64,000 bases of DNA from Flammula alnicola (Eukaryota > Basidiomycota > Agaricomycetes > Agaricales > Strophariaceae): assembly GCA_015499995.1 (NCBI GenBank), contig JADNRV010000095.1, positions 1-64,000 of the forward strand, in the 5' to 3' direction. Of this stretch, positions 47,881-60,134 are shown piece by piece; within the stretch, counting starts at the first letter, position 1; the number at the start of each line of letters is the position of its first letter. The translations under genes were made by a program, and so were the position numbers. Under the pieces are notes generated by a model. It ran no database searches. It was not told the DNA's origin and worked only from the letters and a program-made list of their open reading frames with translations.

Positions 47881-48109
47881 GGTCATGAAGGTTGAGTTTG
47901 AGTAGTAAACTTCATTTAGAACCTGGCCAGTATTGGGCGTCATCTGACTTTTATTTCTATGCAGAAGATCTCTCCAAAGAATTATACGCCTCGAAAACTA
48001 GGAATTTTCTGGCTCCAGTTTTGCGTAAATTGGAATTTTCAGGTTGTTGCATGAATTGTTAGAGGATTTACGTTCTCGCATATAAATAATGTTAATCCAA
48101 CTCAAGGAA

Positions 48110-48215
48110 CGACTCAGACATTTATTCATCATGAGGATGTACAAATTTATTAATCAACATAAGTGCAGATTTATTCTTCGACGTGATGTACAAATGGTAA
48201 GTCATTTATTCATCG
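48110..48215. repeat. Internal copy of the arm minisatellite
   Basis: Several ATTTATTCATC and ACAAATTTATTAATC motifs in the style of the right array. They show that arm-type repeats also occur inside the element. Confidence 0.65.
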
Positions 48216-48337
48216 ACCGCAAAGAAAGCGTGCAATTGTAATTCAGAAGTAGTGGATTTTTTTGGGGTGTGTGGATCGCACCTTTCCTTTACTCCCTCAT
48301 CCTTAGCCTCCTTTTTTTCAGTGAAATCAAACAAGAA

Positions 48338-49072
48338 ATGAACAAACAGTTCGTGGTGAGTCTCCTAATCATAGTCTATATATAAGCGATCAATCATGAC
48401 GGGGGCATTATATTAGTACACCGCGCGCGTGGTTAAACCCTCGCAGCTTGACGCAATCGAGCAAATTACGTTGATCAACCAACTCGCCCCATATTACAAG
48501 AAAGCCATCGAGGCGGATGAGCGTCAGGACTTTTTAGAGCATGTCTACAACCTGTGGTTCATTCGATGGTGCTTGAAACTAGAGGACTACGAAGACGAAG
48601 GCTTCTTGAATCATACTATGGCAAAGATGAGAACTGTATGTTGATTTCTGACACATCTCGTCAATAATGACCGCTAAGTACTCCCATTAGGCCATCAGGA
48701 AGGATCTATTTTGGACCGCAGCTGCTATTGGAGAAGTATCTCAACCTCCACAAACATCTAACGTTGCAGAAGAAGTTCAAGTCGCCGAGCGGAAAAGGAC
48801 CTGGCAGGATTACCTTGCTATTTGCGAGGCACGCGCTGGTATCGCTAAGGTTCGAATTTACTTAATGAGGTTCATTGAATTGAACCTGACATACAAAATA
48901 GGCTGACAACCCTCCTGGAATGCGTAAGAGGAAGGCTCTCGAACGTCCAATAATTGCCACTATGACCACTGGTCCTGGTCCGTGTCCACGTCCTCGCCCT
49001 ATCAAAAAGCCGCGCGTTCAGCCTCTTCTTGCTGAGAACGAAGAGGCTGAAAATGAGGGGAGAAAAGCGTAA
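48338..49072 (+). CDS. 188-residue element-borne orphan protein
   Basis: Exons 48338-48355 (18 nt, MNKQFV), 48417-48635, 48691-48849 and 48902-49072 join in frame. The product has helical segments LDAIEQITLINQLAPYYKKA, ADERQDFLEHVYNLWFIRWC and RTWQDYLAICEARAGIAK, then a basic nuclear-type tail (GMRKRKALERP and IKKPRVQP). Similar small proteins sit beside KDZ transposases in other mushrooms as far as I remember, with unknown function. Consistent codon phase over three introns and the lack of stops contrast with the broken transposase next door, so the gene may be under selection. Confidence 0.6.
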
Positions 49073-49428
49073 TTAGTTCCATTGATTTCATTGACCATGA
49101 GAAGTGGAATCCCATCGTGCTCTCAATCTATACATATCATTGTGTCTTACTTGTCTACCTTCCAAATTCAATGACCTATTATTCATCCATTGCGCATTCC
49201 AATGACGTTCCAATGACATGTACGAATTACCCTAATACATTTCTGCTCTGTTCAGTGTTCTGGCACTGATGTACATCATGTGATCATTTTCTGAAGGGAA
49301 GGTTGAACTTCACCGTAACCATACTGAATACATGAGCACCTCAACGATGCATAGAGCCCAGTATAAAATCCACTTCCTATTCATCCGTCTCAACCATTCC
49401 TTCCCCAGGATTCCTCTCGATTACTCTA
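49073..49428. other. Promoter region of the KDZ gene
   Basis: AT-rich spacer with a possible TATA-like motif (CAGTATAAAATCC near 49360) about 70 bp before the transposase ATG. No gene is seen. Confidence 0.45.
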
Positions 49429-50819
49429 ATGCCTCCGAAAGCGAAAGGTACCAAGCGTCAAAATGCCGATGTGGATATCCACTGACCACACCGCCCCGGT
49501 CCACCTGCCCCTGTTCCTGCGACCACTCAGCAATGTCACACTCATTATGAGCCAGACCAACCAGCTCTTCGCACCTTCCTGTCTGTGCCCTCACCTGCCA
49601 CGGTGACCTCTGGAACCTCAGGCATCCACAATGAAGACACCGACTCTGCGCTCCCTGACCTAGTCAATATCGAGGATGATGAAGATGATGATCGACATGA
49701 ATTGGAGGCAATGGGACTCAGCAATACCCAGATTTCTACTCATAACCCTGTCAAGCCCAAGCACGCTCACACTCAAGCTGTAAGACTCCATTTCATTTAT
49801 ATTCTTTCTTCTTATGCATCTTCACCAGGACAATCCTCTCGCAATGTGGGTTCCGTACATCGACGTCTACGTGGACAAGCTTTTGAGGCTCGAGGGCCGC
49901 GGCGATCTCATATCTCAATCCCAATGTGCTGGCCTCGGGTGTGAGGCCGTGGTTGAGCCGCCATCTTTCCAAGGATTCCGCTGCCCTGACTGTCAGGATT
50001 TCCACCTGTTTTGTGAGCGCTGTATCATAGTCAACCACTCCGCACTCCCTTTTTATCGTGTGCAGGTAATGCCGTCCTCTTTTGTTAATGTTCGCATGCT
50101 AACTACTCCTCTAGAAGTGGAATGGCATTTATTTTGAAAAGACAACTCTCAAGGCTCTTGGACTGTGCATCCAGCTCGGTCATCCTGATACCAACATATG
50201 CCCCCTTCCCCAAACTGCGTTCCACGATGAGTTTATCGTGATCAATTCTGACGGAATTCATGAAGTCTCCGTGAAATACTGTGGATGCCAGCAATCTCTT
50301 CCAAAGTACACGCAGTTGCTCCGCGCTCACATCAGGAAAAACACTTTTGCCCCAGGTCATCCCAGGAAAAATTGACTGGAAGAGGTACTATAATGCACTA
50401 TGAGGGTGTCCTGGGGCACCTTGGATACTCCTGTGAGGCCACTTCTGGACCTATGACAAGTTAGATAAGGTCAAGTTTCCCAGGCCATCCCAGAGCAACT
50501 TGGGTCAACCTACACATGTCCTAGGTTACACATATCCTAGGTTGCATATTGCTTGAATTTGGCCAACAATTCAGAAACTCAATGTTCAACTTGCATTGAA
50601 TATATGAAATGTAATTAATTAGGTTAATGTACATGGATTCTAAATATAATATGGTACAAGCAAATTACATGATGTAAATAAGAGATGAGATGCATCTTAA
50701 TGTGTGGTAGTGGTGGCCACATAGAGGTAGGAGCAGTGTAATCAACAGAGAGCCCATCTCCTGTTTGATAAGGTTGAGCAAGCTGCCATCAGGCGACCTT
50801 CGCCATTAGCGCTGAGCTG

Positions 50820-52380
50820 GACAGCAGGAGCCCGTCACACGCCTCGAGTGCTGCCAACCTCGTTCGCTGCAGTCATGGTGGCGGGGAAGGACGTGAGATT
50901 GTGCATCATATGCTCATTCTGCTCCAGCTTATCAGCGTGGACCACCTGGGGATGCTGGGGCAGATTGTCGAGCCTTGAGAACTGCTTTCCTGTGACACGA
51001 AAACGGATGTTCTCCGGTATGTTTCCCGAGATCGACTGATGAGACGACGAGAGAAAAAGCCAGAAAGATATAGGGAGCGTACCTGATATAACGAACCAGA
51101 TGCTCGCTCCTGGATAACACCATACGACACTCGCCGTAGCCCCTACGTCAGAAAGCTCTAGTAGGGGCGGCAGGGCCTGGCATGTTGGGTACATTGCCGT
51201 TGGCAACCATGGCAGCCATGTCAGCGATGCTTGAGCTCCGGTAGACCTGGGGATTCAGCGGCGGTATGTTGGCTGCTGGACGGCGGCGAAATTGGCAGGT
51301 GTTGAAGAAGTGGCGGAGGGGCAGCATTGGGCGGTGGCACGAGCTGTATTGGAAGGCAGCAGCACGACGTTGGGGGTGGAGTGGGCTGGGAGAACGCGAG
51401 TTAGCAGGAGGGATGGAGGTGGAGCGGTGCCGGCATTCCCTGGTATGATGTCTGCCATATGAGGAGGGGTGGTGTGGGCGACTTCATCCACCTTGGCGCA
51501 GTCGGACTATCCCAGCAGCAGAGCCAGCTGTGATGCAACTGGACAACGGCGAGGAGTTGTGCTGCACCTCGCCGCTGCCGCCGTATCGTCCACTGCTGCT
51601 GCTTCACCCCATGCCACCAGGTCACCCTCCATGCCCAGTGCGAGCGCCGGTACGGGTCATCGGTGGCGGCGGGGGTGGTTGGTAAGCGGCGGCAGCGCAC
51701 AATAACGAAGACGAGGGCACATCGTGGATCGTGCCCCCATCCCGGCGCTGTGTGACGAGTCGTGGTCGCGCACGACGGTGGTGCTGGTAGGGTCGTGGTG
51801 TTGTTGCACCCCCTCTCGGTATTACGGGTGTCGTTGTCGCAGTGACGGGCATATGGGGCATGGTCGCCCACGTACAGGGACCCTGCGACCCTCGCCATCG
51901 GGCTCTGTCGACCCGAGAGGGTGGGGTTGTGACTGTGGTGGTGGCTTGACAGAGAGGTGTGGGCTGTGACGAGGTCGCGTCCGGTTGGGTGGGTTGGTGT
52001 TGCGCGAGGTGGTGGCCGTTAGCAAGCGGCGGCGGCAGCGGCAGAGGGAACGGCGGCATCGTGGGGTGGCCGTCGATGCACCTGGGGCATCATCGATTTA
52101 TCGTCGAGGGGAGTGGGCGGTGGGTGAAGGCGATGGGGCTGGAGCGTGAAGCTCTTGCGTGCTCGATGCCGCCGGAGTGGAGGCAGCAGGGCGAGAGGAT
52201 GGAGCTGCGGTCGTCGACACGGCACTCGGGCATGCAACGCCAAATGGCGCAGCGGAGGGGGCTCGCGGGTGGTGTAAGGCCGTGGTCGAGGTCCCAAGCA
52301 CAGATCCGAACGTTGAGAAGACGACGAACTGCTGTTCGTCGTCTCCTCGTACAGGCTGTGGGGAGAGGTGAGCGCCCCGT
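50820..52380. repeat. GC-rich repetitive core of element A
   Basis: GGCGGCGG- and GTGGTGG-type low-complexity DNA gives overlapping open frames on several strands (Pro/Arg/Ala/His-rich products). I treat these as composition artefacts. Segments such as GAGGGGAGTGGGCGGTGGGT recur in element B. Confidence 0.6.
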
Positions 52381-52403
52381 GTGTGGTTTGAAGTAGACTG
52401 AGT

Positions 52404-52436
52404 GCGGAACGAGTCGGTGCTGCCGACTCGTTCCGC
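52404..52436. repeat. 14-bp stem hairpin in element A
   Basis: GCGGAACGAGTCGG, loop TGCTG, exact complement. The same hairpin is conserved in element B at 59857-59889. A smaller 11-bp stem (AGACGACGAAC) lies 60 bp upstream at 52319-52344. Confidence 0.8.
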
Positions 52437-52690
52437 TCACGTACCTTGCGGGTCCCCCTCTACTAGGGCCTCCCCTTGATCGCTCGGTCCCCTCGCTGCC
52501 CACCTACATCCCTCAACAAGATGGCGGAACGAGAGAGAGTGGGTTGAGGTGAAGGTGGAGTCGAAGATCGACAACGTTCAACGTTGCTGATCCATAATCC
52601 GGCAGTTTCCGAGAATGACCGAATTGGCCAGAACAACACTGAGTCGCAAAGCAAAGAGGGTCCGAGGGAGTGATGATCTAGCAAGGCGTT

Positions 52691-52722
52691 ACGAATTTGC
52701 GACATGCATGTCGCAAATTCGT
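52691..52722. repeat. 32-bp perfect palindrome in element A
   Basis: ACGAATTTGCGACATG followed directly by its reverse complement, no spacer. Element B carries the same core (28 bp perfect, 60135-60162). Conservation between copies in otherwise variable DNA suggests function, for example binding by a dimeric protein. Confidence 0.9.
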
Positions 52723-53196
52723 CACAGAAATCAACGAAAGTGAGAGCGCGACGCGACGCGTTCAGTCACCTGATCATATCTGAGCTTTGCGAAAATCCCT
52801 AAGTCATCTCAAGCGGAGTTTGGAATTGAGGGTCACCTGACATGTTGAACTTTCGTTTCGCAGTTGAAATGCTTTGTCTTCCCTCCCTCTTTCCTCACCT
52901 GAACTGAACAACCGCGCTGATGGCATTTGCGCCCTTCCCCTTATGTTAGGGATGTGGGCTGACTTTCAAGAGGAGTAGGTGATAGAAAACGGATCATATA
53001 CAATGAGGGAGACCCTAGAAGAGGGAGACCCACTTGGTGCGTCGCGAGACAAGTCGTATGACTCGTCTCGCATTCTGCTCTCACCGCCCCTACCTCCAAC
53101 TCACCAATCCATCCTCAGGCCATACAGTGGAACTAAAACCCAAGACGGCTCCATGGGCAGTTGCGAAACACAACACCAAAGACAGAACAACCACAA

Positions 53197-53490
53197 GTAC
53201 GTCGCAGTGCAACCCTCTGCCTGCGCTGCTGCTAACCCCCAACCCACCCGTCTTTTGCGCAGGCAATGACTCTGCACATGCAGTTGCATTACCAGGATGC
53301 CACAGAATGCACAACGATGAGCTACATTGCTGAGACCAAGTATGTCACAATGCAAACCTCTGCCCACGCTGCTGCTAACCCCCTTGTTTGTGCAGGTAAT
53401 GATGCTGTGCACCGTCCACCAGGTATGTCACAGCGCAACCTCTTTCTTGCATCATTGCTAACCCCCAACCCCCACACCTCTTTTGTCTAG
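53197..53490 (+). other. Intron-like module array in element A (three modules)
   Basis: Module 1 53197-53262, module 2 53340-53395 and module 3 53423-53490. Each starts GTACGTCGC or GTATGTCAC, has TGCTAACCCC as a near-consensus fungal branch site, then a pyrimidine-rich run and CAG or TAG. Exon-like pieces between them are 77 and 27 nt. Open frames across the spliced pieces are short, so a spliced non-coding RNA is as likely as a protein. Confidence 0.7.
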
Positions 53491-56400
53491 GTACATAACA
53501 TGTTGCTGATGGGTACTTGTGGGTTGCAGGTATCTATACGTGACTAGTAGTAGTGTTAATTAGTCTATGCATTATATAGCAACATAATATATTGATTTAA
53601 AATCATTTCTGTGTGTATATTTGGAGGCTTACTGAGAGTTTCAGAGCACATGCTCTGGCTGACCTGAGAGCAACCCAGAGCAACCTGGGTTCACCCAGGC
53701 AAGAAGTGCTTAAATTCAACTGCAGCCTAGGAGATCATTTGGTCATCCCAAGTACGTCCTAGGGTGTCCTAAGTAAAAGCTAAAGGGAAGAGATTGCCCC
53801 AAGTGTCTCCTGGGAGCTAAGTGCAACCTGGCTGCCCTGGCACTCTTAGGGTCCCCTAGGCTACCTTCAAGTTTCCTGGGAAACTCCTGGGGCAAAAGTG
53901 TTTTTCCTGATGCACCTCTTCCCTGCAACTACTATGGACCCCAGGACTGCAGCAACCTTCCGGGTACTCGAGACGTTCCAGATGCTCAGCTTTACCTCCA
54001 AGATTTCCGCGTTCGAGTATTACTGTTCGCTGGCAAGAAGGACCGATAACACGGGTGTCTCAGTACCGCCGGTAAGGTATTTCCTTTAATTTTTATTGTT
54101 GTACTCACGCTGTTATATAAGGATCACTACCATGCATTCCTCCGCGCCATCCGGAAATGGAGGCATGTCTGGTTACTGAAAAGGATGGGTTGTGGGCATT
54201 CAGATACGGGTGTTACGGGCACCGCTGAGGGTGAATTAGCAGTGGCTTGCCCAGCTTGTCCAATTCCCGACGTGAATTTGCCGGCAGACTGGAAGTCATG
54301 CCCAGAAAAAGACCAGTTAGTCCTTGTCAGATATCTTTTATGATTGTAATCGACTGATTGTTATCTTCCAGGTGGCTTGACTTGTTGTTCCTCAGCATTG
54401 ATGCCAATTTCCGCCTCAAAAGGCTGAATGTCTCGAATGATCAATGTGACCCTGGACTGAACCATGGTTATGCCTACGTGGTCGAGAACACGAAGTTCAA
54501 GAAGTATTTGGATGAGTTTAATAGCAAGATCCCGGACGATAAGAGTACTTGCAACAATCATGATGCCATCAAGTCGGCGAGTATGTGAAGTGAGAAGGGA
54601 ACTGACGCAAGTGGGTTGGGGACCACGGAGTGCAGTCGACATGACATGAAACGGGCAATGGCTGTCGGGGACCTGCAAAAAGGAGAACAGTGCATAGACT
54701 GTTCAACTTTCCAACGATGTTCGCTGATTAATTGGCCCTAGCTATGTCAACATGGACTACTTCTTCCTATCCAGTATTTGCGATAATATTCCCCAATGCC
54801 TTGTTGTAGCTTATGACATTGCATGTCAGTGGGGGCGCAATCTCCGATCTCGCTGCGACGTCTATCCTCCCAATGCCCTTTCTTCACATGATATCACCTT
54901 TCTTGTCCCCAAATTCCATCTTCCTGCCCATATTTCACAATGTCAGATCGACTATTCATTCAATCTCGTCCCTGGTGTTGGCAGAACGGATGGGGAGGCA
55001 GCAGAGCATGGTTGGTCGGCCGCCAATGCTGTCACTGCTAGCACTAAGGAGATGGGCCCGGGCTCGCATCACGACACACTAGATGATCACTTTGGTGATT
55101 ATAATTGGCAGAAGATAGCACAATTCGGTACTTACTAAATTCTCATGTCCTATTGTTGGTGTTTGAATATATGTCGTCTTGATCAGCGGAAACATTTTTA
55201 TGAAGATCTCAAGATGCAATCAGATCTCGATTAGAACACGTGAAAGCATTCATAGAGTTTGATGCTGCTCTGCCAGCTGAGTTGACATCCGCGTGGACCA
55301 GGTTATGCCAAACATGGGAGTCTGATTGAACGAAAGAAAATCCATTTTTCAACCGCCACATTGGTATGTCTTTCTAATCTCTCTTCTCCTTCCTATCTTA
55401 TAGTACAAAGCGATATCGGATGCAGAAGTCCGGCTTCGACTGGCTCAAGAGGATGCTCAAGCACTCGCAGATAGGGCGCGAACCGCACTACATGAAGACG
55501 TCTCTCCGAGTATGCTTATCTATCGTGGGCTCAAACATGAGGATCTCCAGTGAGTGACCTAAATCAATGAAGTGGTTCTAATCTGAGGCATTTCTATTAG
55601 ACGACGCCTTGCGCTGGATGTTGCTGAACTCGGGCCACATTCTACTAGCCTTTTCAGCGAGCGAAAATTCTAGAGTGCTCAAATTCATTATGTCGCCGAA
55701 TTGACGCTTGGGTTGATATCCAACACCTGTATATTCCTGGCCTTGCAGTTCTACGTGCACAGCAAGATCGTCAGGGTGGTGGTACACCCCCCGCCGTACA
55801 GGACCTTGAACTATTTCTACCCTCTCACATAGTCGGCACCGTTGCCTGTGACAAGCGCTTCTTACGATACAAATTTGACCTTCGAATTTTCCAGGCTGAC
55901 GCTACTCTGGACGAGATTCGTTCTTCACTTTTGTTGCGATCACATATGTATAAATTGAAGGACCGCCTTGTCCGCGGCCAACGTCAGAACACCCGCAGCA
56001 ATGTGCTTCTTGGCCGTGTCGAGGACAGAGTCAAGGTCGCCAGTGATAGGTATAATAAAATACAGCGAGCGTTGACTGCACTTTTGGCTCTGCTGCTGGA
56101 ATTTGACTGGAGTCAGAAGTTTCGTGTTCTGGAACCGGCTGATGTGACTGGGCTGACATCCCTGGATGATGATGGAAGTGAAGGTCGGAAGAAGCTTTCA
56201 TGGATTTGGACAGTGCATGGAACTGATGCGAATGTTGGTGACACTGACAGAACCAATGCCAGTGCGTACTTATATATCCTCACACTGTGTATAGCTGCTG
56301 ATTTCATGCTGTAGCACTCCGTATCGAATGGTGTAAAGCGCGCACGAGCACACCGCTGGCAAGAGGAATGCCTGTTGTTACAGGAAGAAATGCGCCATGT

Positions 56401-57099
56401 TATCACATATTTCTCGTGGCAGGCCAAGAAGTGGAGAAGGCAAGCCGAAGGACATGCGGACAAGGTACTAACCAGCTCTCGAACTGATGCCAGACTCGTT
56501 GCTGCTGACGCTGCAGCCGCGAGCATTGTTCGTGAGGGTAAAGTCGCCTACGTGTACCAACAGGCTGCAATTCGAGACAGTATAAAGAACCATTGCATCA
56601 AGATGTGAGAAGGCTTTTCAACGCAACTTGGACATATGGATGGGAGGAACACCACGGTTATGGTAGAATGTCATTGAACTTTTGTAATTTACCTAAATCA
56701 AGTAGAAAGCTATTTATCTATCAGGGGACATATCGGGTCACATTTATTCATCGGGAGCAGTGCCATCAGGAAAAACACTTTTGCCCCAGGTCATCCTAGG
56801 AAAATTTGGCTGGAAGACATACTACCAGGGCTTCCCAGGGCACTATATGTGCCCTGGGACACTCCTGTGACGCCAGGAGACTTCCCAGAAGGTTCCATCA
56901 ATTTTAATATATCCTATGACACTTTCAGAGCAGTTTATGAATCTAGGTGGCCTTTTTCCAAATACAATTCATTTTATAGCTACATAATATAAAATTATAT
57001 TACTAAAGTGTTTAATACAAATAAGAACTTTGCTAGTTATTTAGTAGGAAACTTGATGCTGTATCTAAAACATTATCTGAGGTCCAGCTGGTCTTCCAT

Positions 57100-59650
57100 G
57101 TTTGCTCACACCATCACTGGGCAGTTGTCATTGTCGCTGGGACATCATCACTGCACCTGCTGTTGCAGCACCTGCTATTGCGGCATTGCCGTCATTGGAC
57201 CCACGGCATCGTGGGGTCGTTGTGGGTCATCGTGGATGCACCTGCGGTATCGTGGGGTCATCATTGATGCACCCGCAGCTGTGCCATCATCGTCGAAGTA
57301 CCGGTGGCGTTGTGGGGTCATCGCGATGCACCCGCTGTTGCAGCATTGTCATCATTGTACCCGCGGCATCATTGTACCCGCAGCGTCAATGCACCCGCAG
57401 CTGTGGCACCATGATTGTGGCTGCACCGGTCTTGCGTGCTACAGCCGTGGTGGTGCGGCTGCGGCTGGCAGAGGTTGGGATGAGGGACGAGGGTTCTGCC
57501 TCGTCATATCAAAACGACGGTAGTAGGAGACAGTGGTAAGGCTGGAGGAAGGGTAGTGGGTGGCAGAGGTGGAACGAGGGGTAGTGGCGGTCGTGGTGGT
57601 GTTGCTGTTTGAAACTGGGCCGTCGTCGTTGTAGCGGCGGTGGCGTTGTGTCATCGTTAGTGCACCCGCTGTTGCTCAGCTGTGTCGAATAGGGGAGCAA
57701 GGGCGAGAGCAATGGTGGCAGATGGTGGTGGGCGGTGGGTTGGGAGGGATGGATCTGGATGTTGTCGCGAGTGTCCTCGCATCCATGGTTGCAGCCTCAT
57801 CGCAGGCGTCACTGCAATCATCCCCACGACCGGCTCGCGTCGTCCTTGTGGGCGTCCTCGCAGCCAATCTGGCATTCGTCGTGCTCGACGTCCGTCGGTC
57901 GTGGTCGCATCTGGCATGCTCGCGGGCGCCATCAGTCACCATCGGTCGTGCTGGTTGGGCTCGCAGTCAATCTGCTCGTCGTCCGCCAGCCGTGCTTTCC
58001 AGCAGCCATGCTCCCATCTGTCCGTCGTGCTCGCAGTCCATCGGCAGTCGTGCTTGCAGTCGTGCTTGCAGTCGGTCATGCTGGCGAGCGGTCGTGTTTG
58101 CAGTTCGTCGGTGGACATCCTGGCTATCGTCGGTGGTGGCGGCGTCGAATGTCTCCAAAACACCACCTCCGTCTTGTTCTTGCATGCGAGGGAGGTGGTG
58201 GTGGATGCGGCAATGCAGCTCATTCTTGCACGTGAGGGAGGTGGCGAAGTAATGAACATCATCTACAATATGCCGAAAGATAGGTTAGTAGGTGTTTGAA
58301 GAAGTAAAAAAAGAAAAACACACGCGCATGCGATAACAACTGTTATCGCGATCGCGTTTGCGACGCACCTCATAGGCCTCCCATTCCTTGAATCCCCCCT
58401 GTGGGTTTCTACACCCTCGGACCTTTGTCGACGACCGAAAACTGGCCCATGTCCCTCAGATGAGAGGAGGGGCATGTGCAGCTATTAGAGCCGTACGAGA
58501 CCTATACATACATGTAAATGTTAATACATTGATAAAAGCAATGAAAATTCATTTACTTGCCTTTTGGGGGGCTGGAACGAGGGTGGATGGCATCGTAGAG
58601 GAGGGAGTGATGCTGGAATGGGGGCTGAAAGACCGTTACTCGCGCATAACGACTGTGGGGTGGGGTCGTCGTCATACCCGCGACATCATGGGGTCGTCGT
58701 CGTACCTGCAGCATCCTGGGATGGTGGTCATCGTACCCGCGGCATCCTGGGGTCGTCGTCGATGCACGCGCAGCTGCGGCATTGTCATCGATGCACGCGC
58801 AGCTGTGGCATTGTCGTCGATGCACCCGCCATCACGGCTGCGTCGTTGCAGCGGCGATGTCCTGCTGTCGCCTCGCTGTCACCATGCCCGCCCCCTTTGC
58901 CGTCACCTCACTTCGCTGCACCCACCTCGCGTTGCTGCGCCTGCCCGCCTCGGCGGCGTTGTCGTCGTGCTTGCACCTGCACCGGCAGCGTTGTGCTGCG
59001 GCGGCATGGTTGTGGCTGCACCGGCCTTGGGTACTACATCCGTGGTGGTGCTGCTGCAGCTGGCGGAGGTTGGGATGAGGGATGAGAGGGATGAGGGCTC
59101 CGCGATGAGTGAAGGAGCGGGACGGGTGGGTGTTGCGGTGTTTTGGGATACCATATGCACCGACGTCGAGCTGGTACTGGGGGTGCTGTCGTTTGTGTGC
59201 GCGTGGGGTGTCCGGGTTGGTGTGGGCAAGTGTGGGCGAGCGAATAGCTCGTTGACGTCGAAAACGAAGGCGGCGACGAGGGGTCATGGCTGAAAGGCGG
59301 TCGTGATGCTGGTCCTCGATGCAGCAGCAGTCTTTCTGCTGCTGCATGGTCCTCATCGTTTCCGAGCAGCAGCGGTCGCGCTGCTGCTCCTTCTCCTCCT
59401 CGTCTTCTTCATGGAGGGATGTGTAGGCTGTGACCTGTAGGTGTCGAAGGGCGGTGGTTGTCGAGGCAATGCCAGCGGGGCGTCGAACGTCGAAAGGATT
59501 AACGCGACGACAAGTTTTGTCGTCACTGCACCCGCGGCGTCATGGCATCGTCGATGCAACTGCGGCATCGTGGGGTCGTCGCCGATGCACCTGCGGCGTC
59601 GTGGATTCGTCGTCGAGGGGAGTGGGCGGTGGGTGACGGTGACGGGATGA
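57100..59650. repeat. GC-rich repeat core of element B with internal duplication
   Basis: Repeats of about 30 bp (CACCCGCGGCATCGTGGGGT and GTCGTCGATGCACC variants) occur at 57170-57400, 58660-58820 and 59520-59610. A longer segment ending GCAGAGGTTGGGATGAGGGA at 57465 is repeated near 59065. Many overlapping frames result and none looks like a real gene. Confidence 0.65.
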
Positions 59651-59856
59651 TGAGCCGGGGTGTGCAACGCCAAATGGCGCAGTGGATGGGGCTTGCGGGT
59701 GGTGCAAGGCAGTGGTCAAGGTCCCGCGCACAGATCCGAACGTCGTCTGATGCCGACGACGTTCGAATCTGAGGAGACGATGAACAGCAGTTCGTCGTCT
59801 CCTCGTACAAGCTGTGGGGAGAGGTGAGCGCCCCGTGTGTGGTTTGAAGTAGAAAT

Positions 59857-59889
59857 GCGGAACGAGTCGGTGCTGCCGACTCGTTCCGC
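59857..59889. repeat. Conserved hairpin in element B
   Basis: Identical 14-bp stem and TGCTG loop as in element A, followed by the same CTCACGTACCTTGCGGGTCC segment. Confidence 0.8.
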
Positions 59890-60134
59890 TCACGTACCTT
59901 GCGGGTCCCCCCTCTACTAGGGCCTCCCCTTGATCGCTCGGTCCCCTCGCTGCCCACCTATATCCCTCGACAAGAAGGCGGAACGAGAGAGAGTGGGTTG
60001 AGGTGAAGGGCCTGGAGTCGAAGATCGACGTTGCTGATCCATAATCCGGCAGTTTCCGAGAATGACCGGATTGGCCAGGAAAACGCTGAGTTGCAGAGGG
60101 TACGGAGGGAGTGACGATCCTAGCAAGGTGTTAC

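Larger units (their letters stand above)
50330..53912. mobile_element. Element A: non-autonomous TIR element inserted in the KDZ gene
   Basis: Ends with exact 27-bp inverted repeats beginning CATCAGGAAAAACAC and continuing TTTTGCCCCAGG. CA at 50328-50329 and 53913-53914 is an apparent 2-bp target duplication. Removing A plus one CA restores CGC GCT CAC CTC TTC of the transposase. Subterminal CCCAGG/CCTAGG/CCTGG motifs are dense at both ends, as in elements with many transposase-binding sites. The interior has GC-rich repeats (about 50820-52380), a hairpin, a 32-bp palindrome and three intron-like modules. No transposase frame is recognised. The superfamily is uncertain; the termini and short duplication may fit CACTA/Plavaka-like elements. 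Confidence 0.85.
49429..56677 (+). pseudogene. KDZ (Kyakuja-Dileera-Zisupton) transposase, disrupted
   Basis: N-terminus MPPKAKGTKRQNADVDIH, then a stop (TGA 49483-49485), then an acidic linker. The CxC zinc module follows: CAGLGCEAVV, GFRCPDCQDFHLFCERC, and later VKYCGCQQSLPKYTQLLRAH. Element A (50330-53912) interrupts here. The frame resumes with LFPATTMDPRTAATFRVLET, SAFEYYCSLARRTDNTG, WLDLLFLSIDANFRLKRLNV and DPGLNHGYAYV. The catalytic region has MDYFFLSSICDN, VVAYDIACQWGRNLRSR, FLVPKFHLPAHISQCQIDYS and GRTDGEAAEHGWSAANAVTA. The tail includes AVQDLELFLPSHIVGTVACD and MYKLKDRLVRGQRQNTRSN. Further TGA stops lie at 54586, 55201, 55327 and 56606, and a frameshift near 55655. KDZ enzymes have an RNase H-like fold and move DNA. 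This copy cannot make a full protein. Confidence 0.85.

Noticed and set aside
51255..52503. Several long overlapping open frames on both strands in element A
   Set aside because: They are rich in Pro, Arg, His and Ala, overlap each other on several frames and follow GC-rich repeats. No domain and no consistent exon chain.
42384..56677. TET/JBP dioxygenase cargo, often linked to KDZ transposons
   Set aside because: Looked for H-x-D...H dioxygenase motifs in the element-borne frames and saw none.
57008..59957. Open frames up to 301 codons in element B
   Set aside because: Same GC-rich composition effect as in element A; products are low complexity and not shared in frame between the two elements.
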